Shown here piece after piece: positions 5,338 through 5,516 of a DNA stretch of 5,516 bases. Under the pieces are notes generated by a model. It saw nothing but the letters and a program-made list of their open reading frames with translations. It was not told where the DNA came from and did not search any database. The translations under genes and the position numbers were made by a program. This DNA comes from Prevotella sp. (GTDB lineage: Bacteria > Bacteroidota > Bacteroidia > Bacteroidales > Bacteroidaceae). The stretch lies in the NCBI GenBank assembly GCA_003483565.1, contig DMYZ01000191.1, forward strand, positions 1-5,516, read 5' to 3'. Within the stretch, counting starts at the first letter, position 1, and each line of letters starts with the position of its first letter.

Positions 5338-5516
5338 TCACAGATGCAGATATTTCTTTGAAATGGCATCCTCTATTTCACTTACACTACATCCAACAAA
5401 AATATCAGCCAATTTACCTTGATAAATATAAAAGATCTTATCACATATATCTGCTAATGAAGCGATGATATGAGAGGATACTATCAATAGTTTTCCTTCT
5501 CCTTTCATCTTCATCA
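5338..5516 (-). CDS. ABC transporter ATP-binding protein, C-terminal part
   Basis: Only the last 58 codons plus stop (TGA at 5340-5338) are inside the window; the start lies beyond the right edge. The segment GKLLIVSSHIIASLADICDK contains the switch (H-loop) histidine of ABC ATPases in its usual S-S-H setting, followed by KIFYIYQGKLADI, the typical strand-turn-strand after it. A short C-terminal tail (VSEIEDAISKKYLHL) follows. The layout resembles stand-alone ATPase subunits of drug, lantibiotic or CcmA-type exporters, which pair with a separate membrane subunit, not visible here. It precedes the E1-like gene on the same strand with about 120 nt between them. Export of the locus product is a reasonable guess but not shown. 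One hand-counted line is about 25% GC, lower than the adjacent E1-like gene. Confidence 0.8.
   Translation of the reverse strand, partial: MKMKGEGKLLIVSSHIIASLADICDKIFYIYQGKLADIFVGCSVSEIEDAISKKYLHL

Overview
The window looks like chromosomal DNA from a gut-type Bacteroidota (Bacteroides or a close relative). The DNA is AT-rich. Exported proteins have lipoprotein or Sec signal peptides, including a PorT-like outer-membrane barrel. Four upstream regions carry the Bacteroides -7 promoter box TAnnTTTG, and E. coli-style Shine-Dalgarno sequences are not apparent. The genus is inferred, not proven.

Left part (1-2533, minus strand): a three-gene envelope operon, read right to left. It contains a secreted, probably barrel-like protein (1768-2457), a large lipoprotein of unknown function (350-1771, joined by a 4-nt ATGA overlap), and the first 114 residues of a PorT-like outer-membrane beta-barrel (1-343, 6 nt further on). 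Two hand-counted lines here are only 22-27% GC.

Middle (2534-2913): no convincing intact gene. A 95-codon TTG-initiated frame overlaps a second coding-like frame. Together they look like one small frameshifted gene.

Right part (2914-5516): a compact set that looks like a small-molecule or peptide signalling/biosynthesis locus. A GNAT-fold acyltransferase with the LuxI/FeeM-type signature (minus) is transcribed divergently from a PAS-LuxR regulator (plus). The regulator converges, with an 8-nt gap, on a ThiF/MoeB-like E1 adenylating enzyme (minus). Upstream of the E1 gene is the 3' end of an ABC-transporter ATPase gene (minus, cut by the window edge).

The strongest new signal is a 16-bp inverted repeat, CTACAC-TTTT-GTGTAG. 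It lies between the divergent acyltransferase and regulator genes, and recurs with 14 of 16 bases identical just upstream of the E1 gene. This suggests that the PAS-LuxR protein controls itself, the acyltransferase and the adenylating enzyme as one regulon. A working model (inference) is an acylated or adenylated amino-acid or peptide product, possibly exported by the ABC transporter and regulated in a LuxR-like way.
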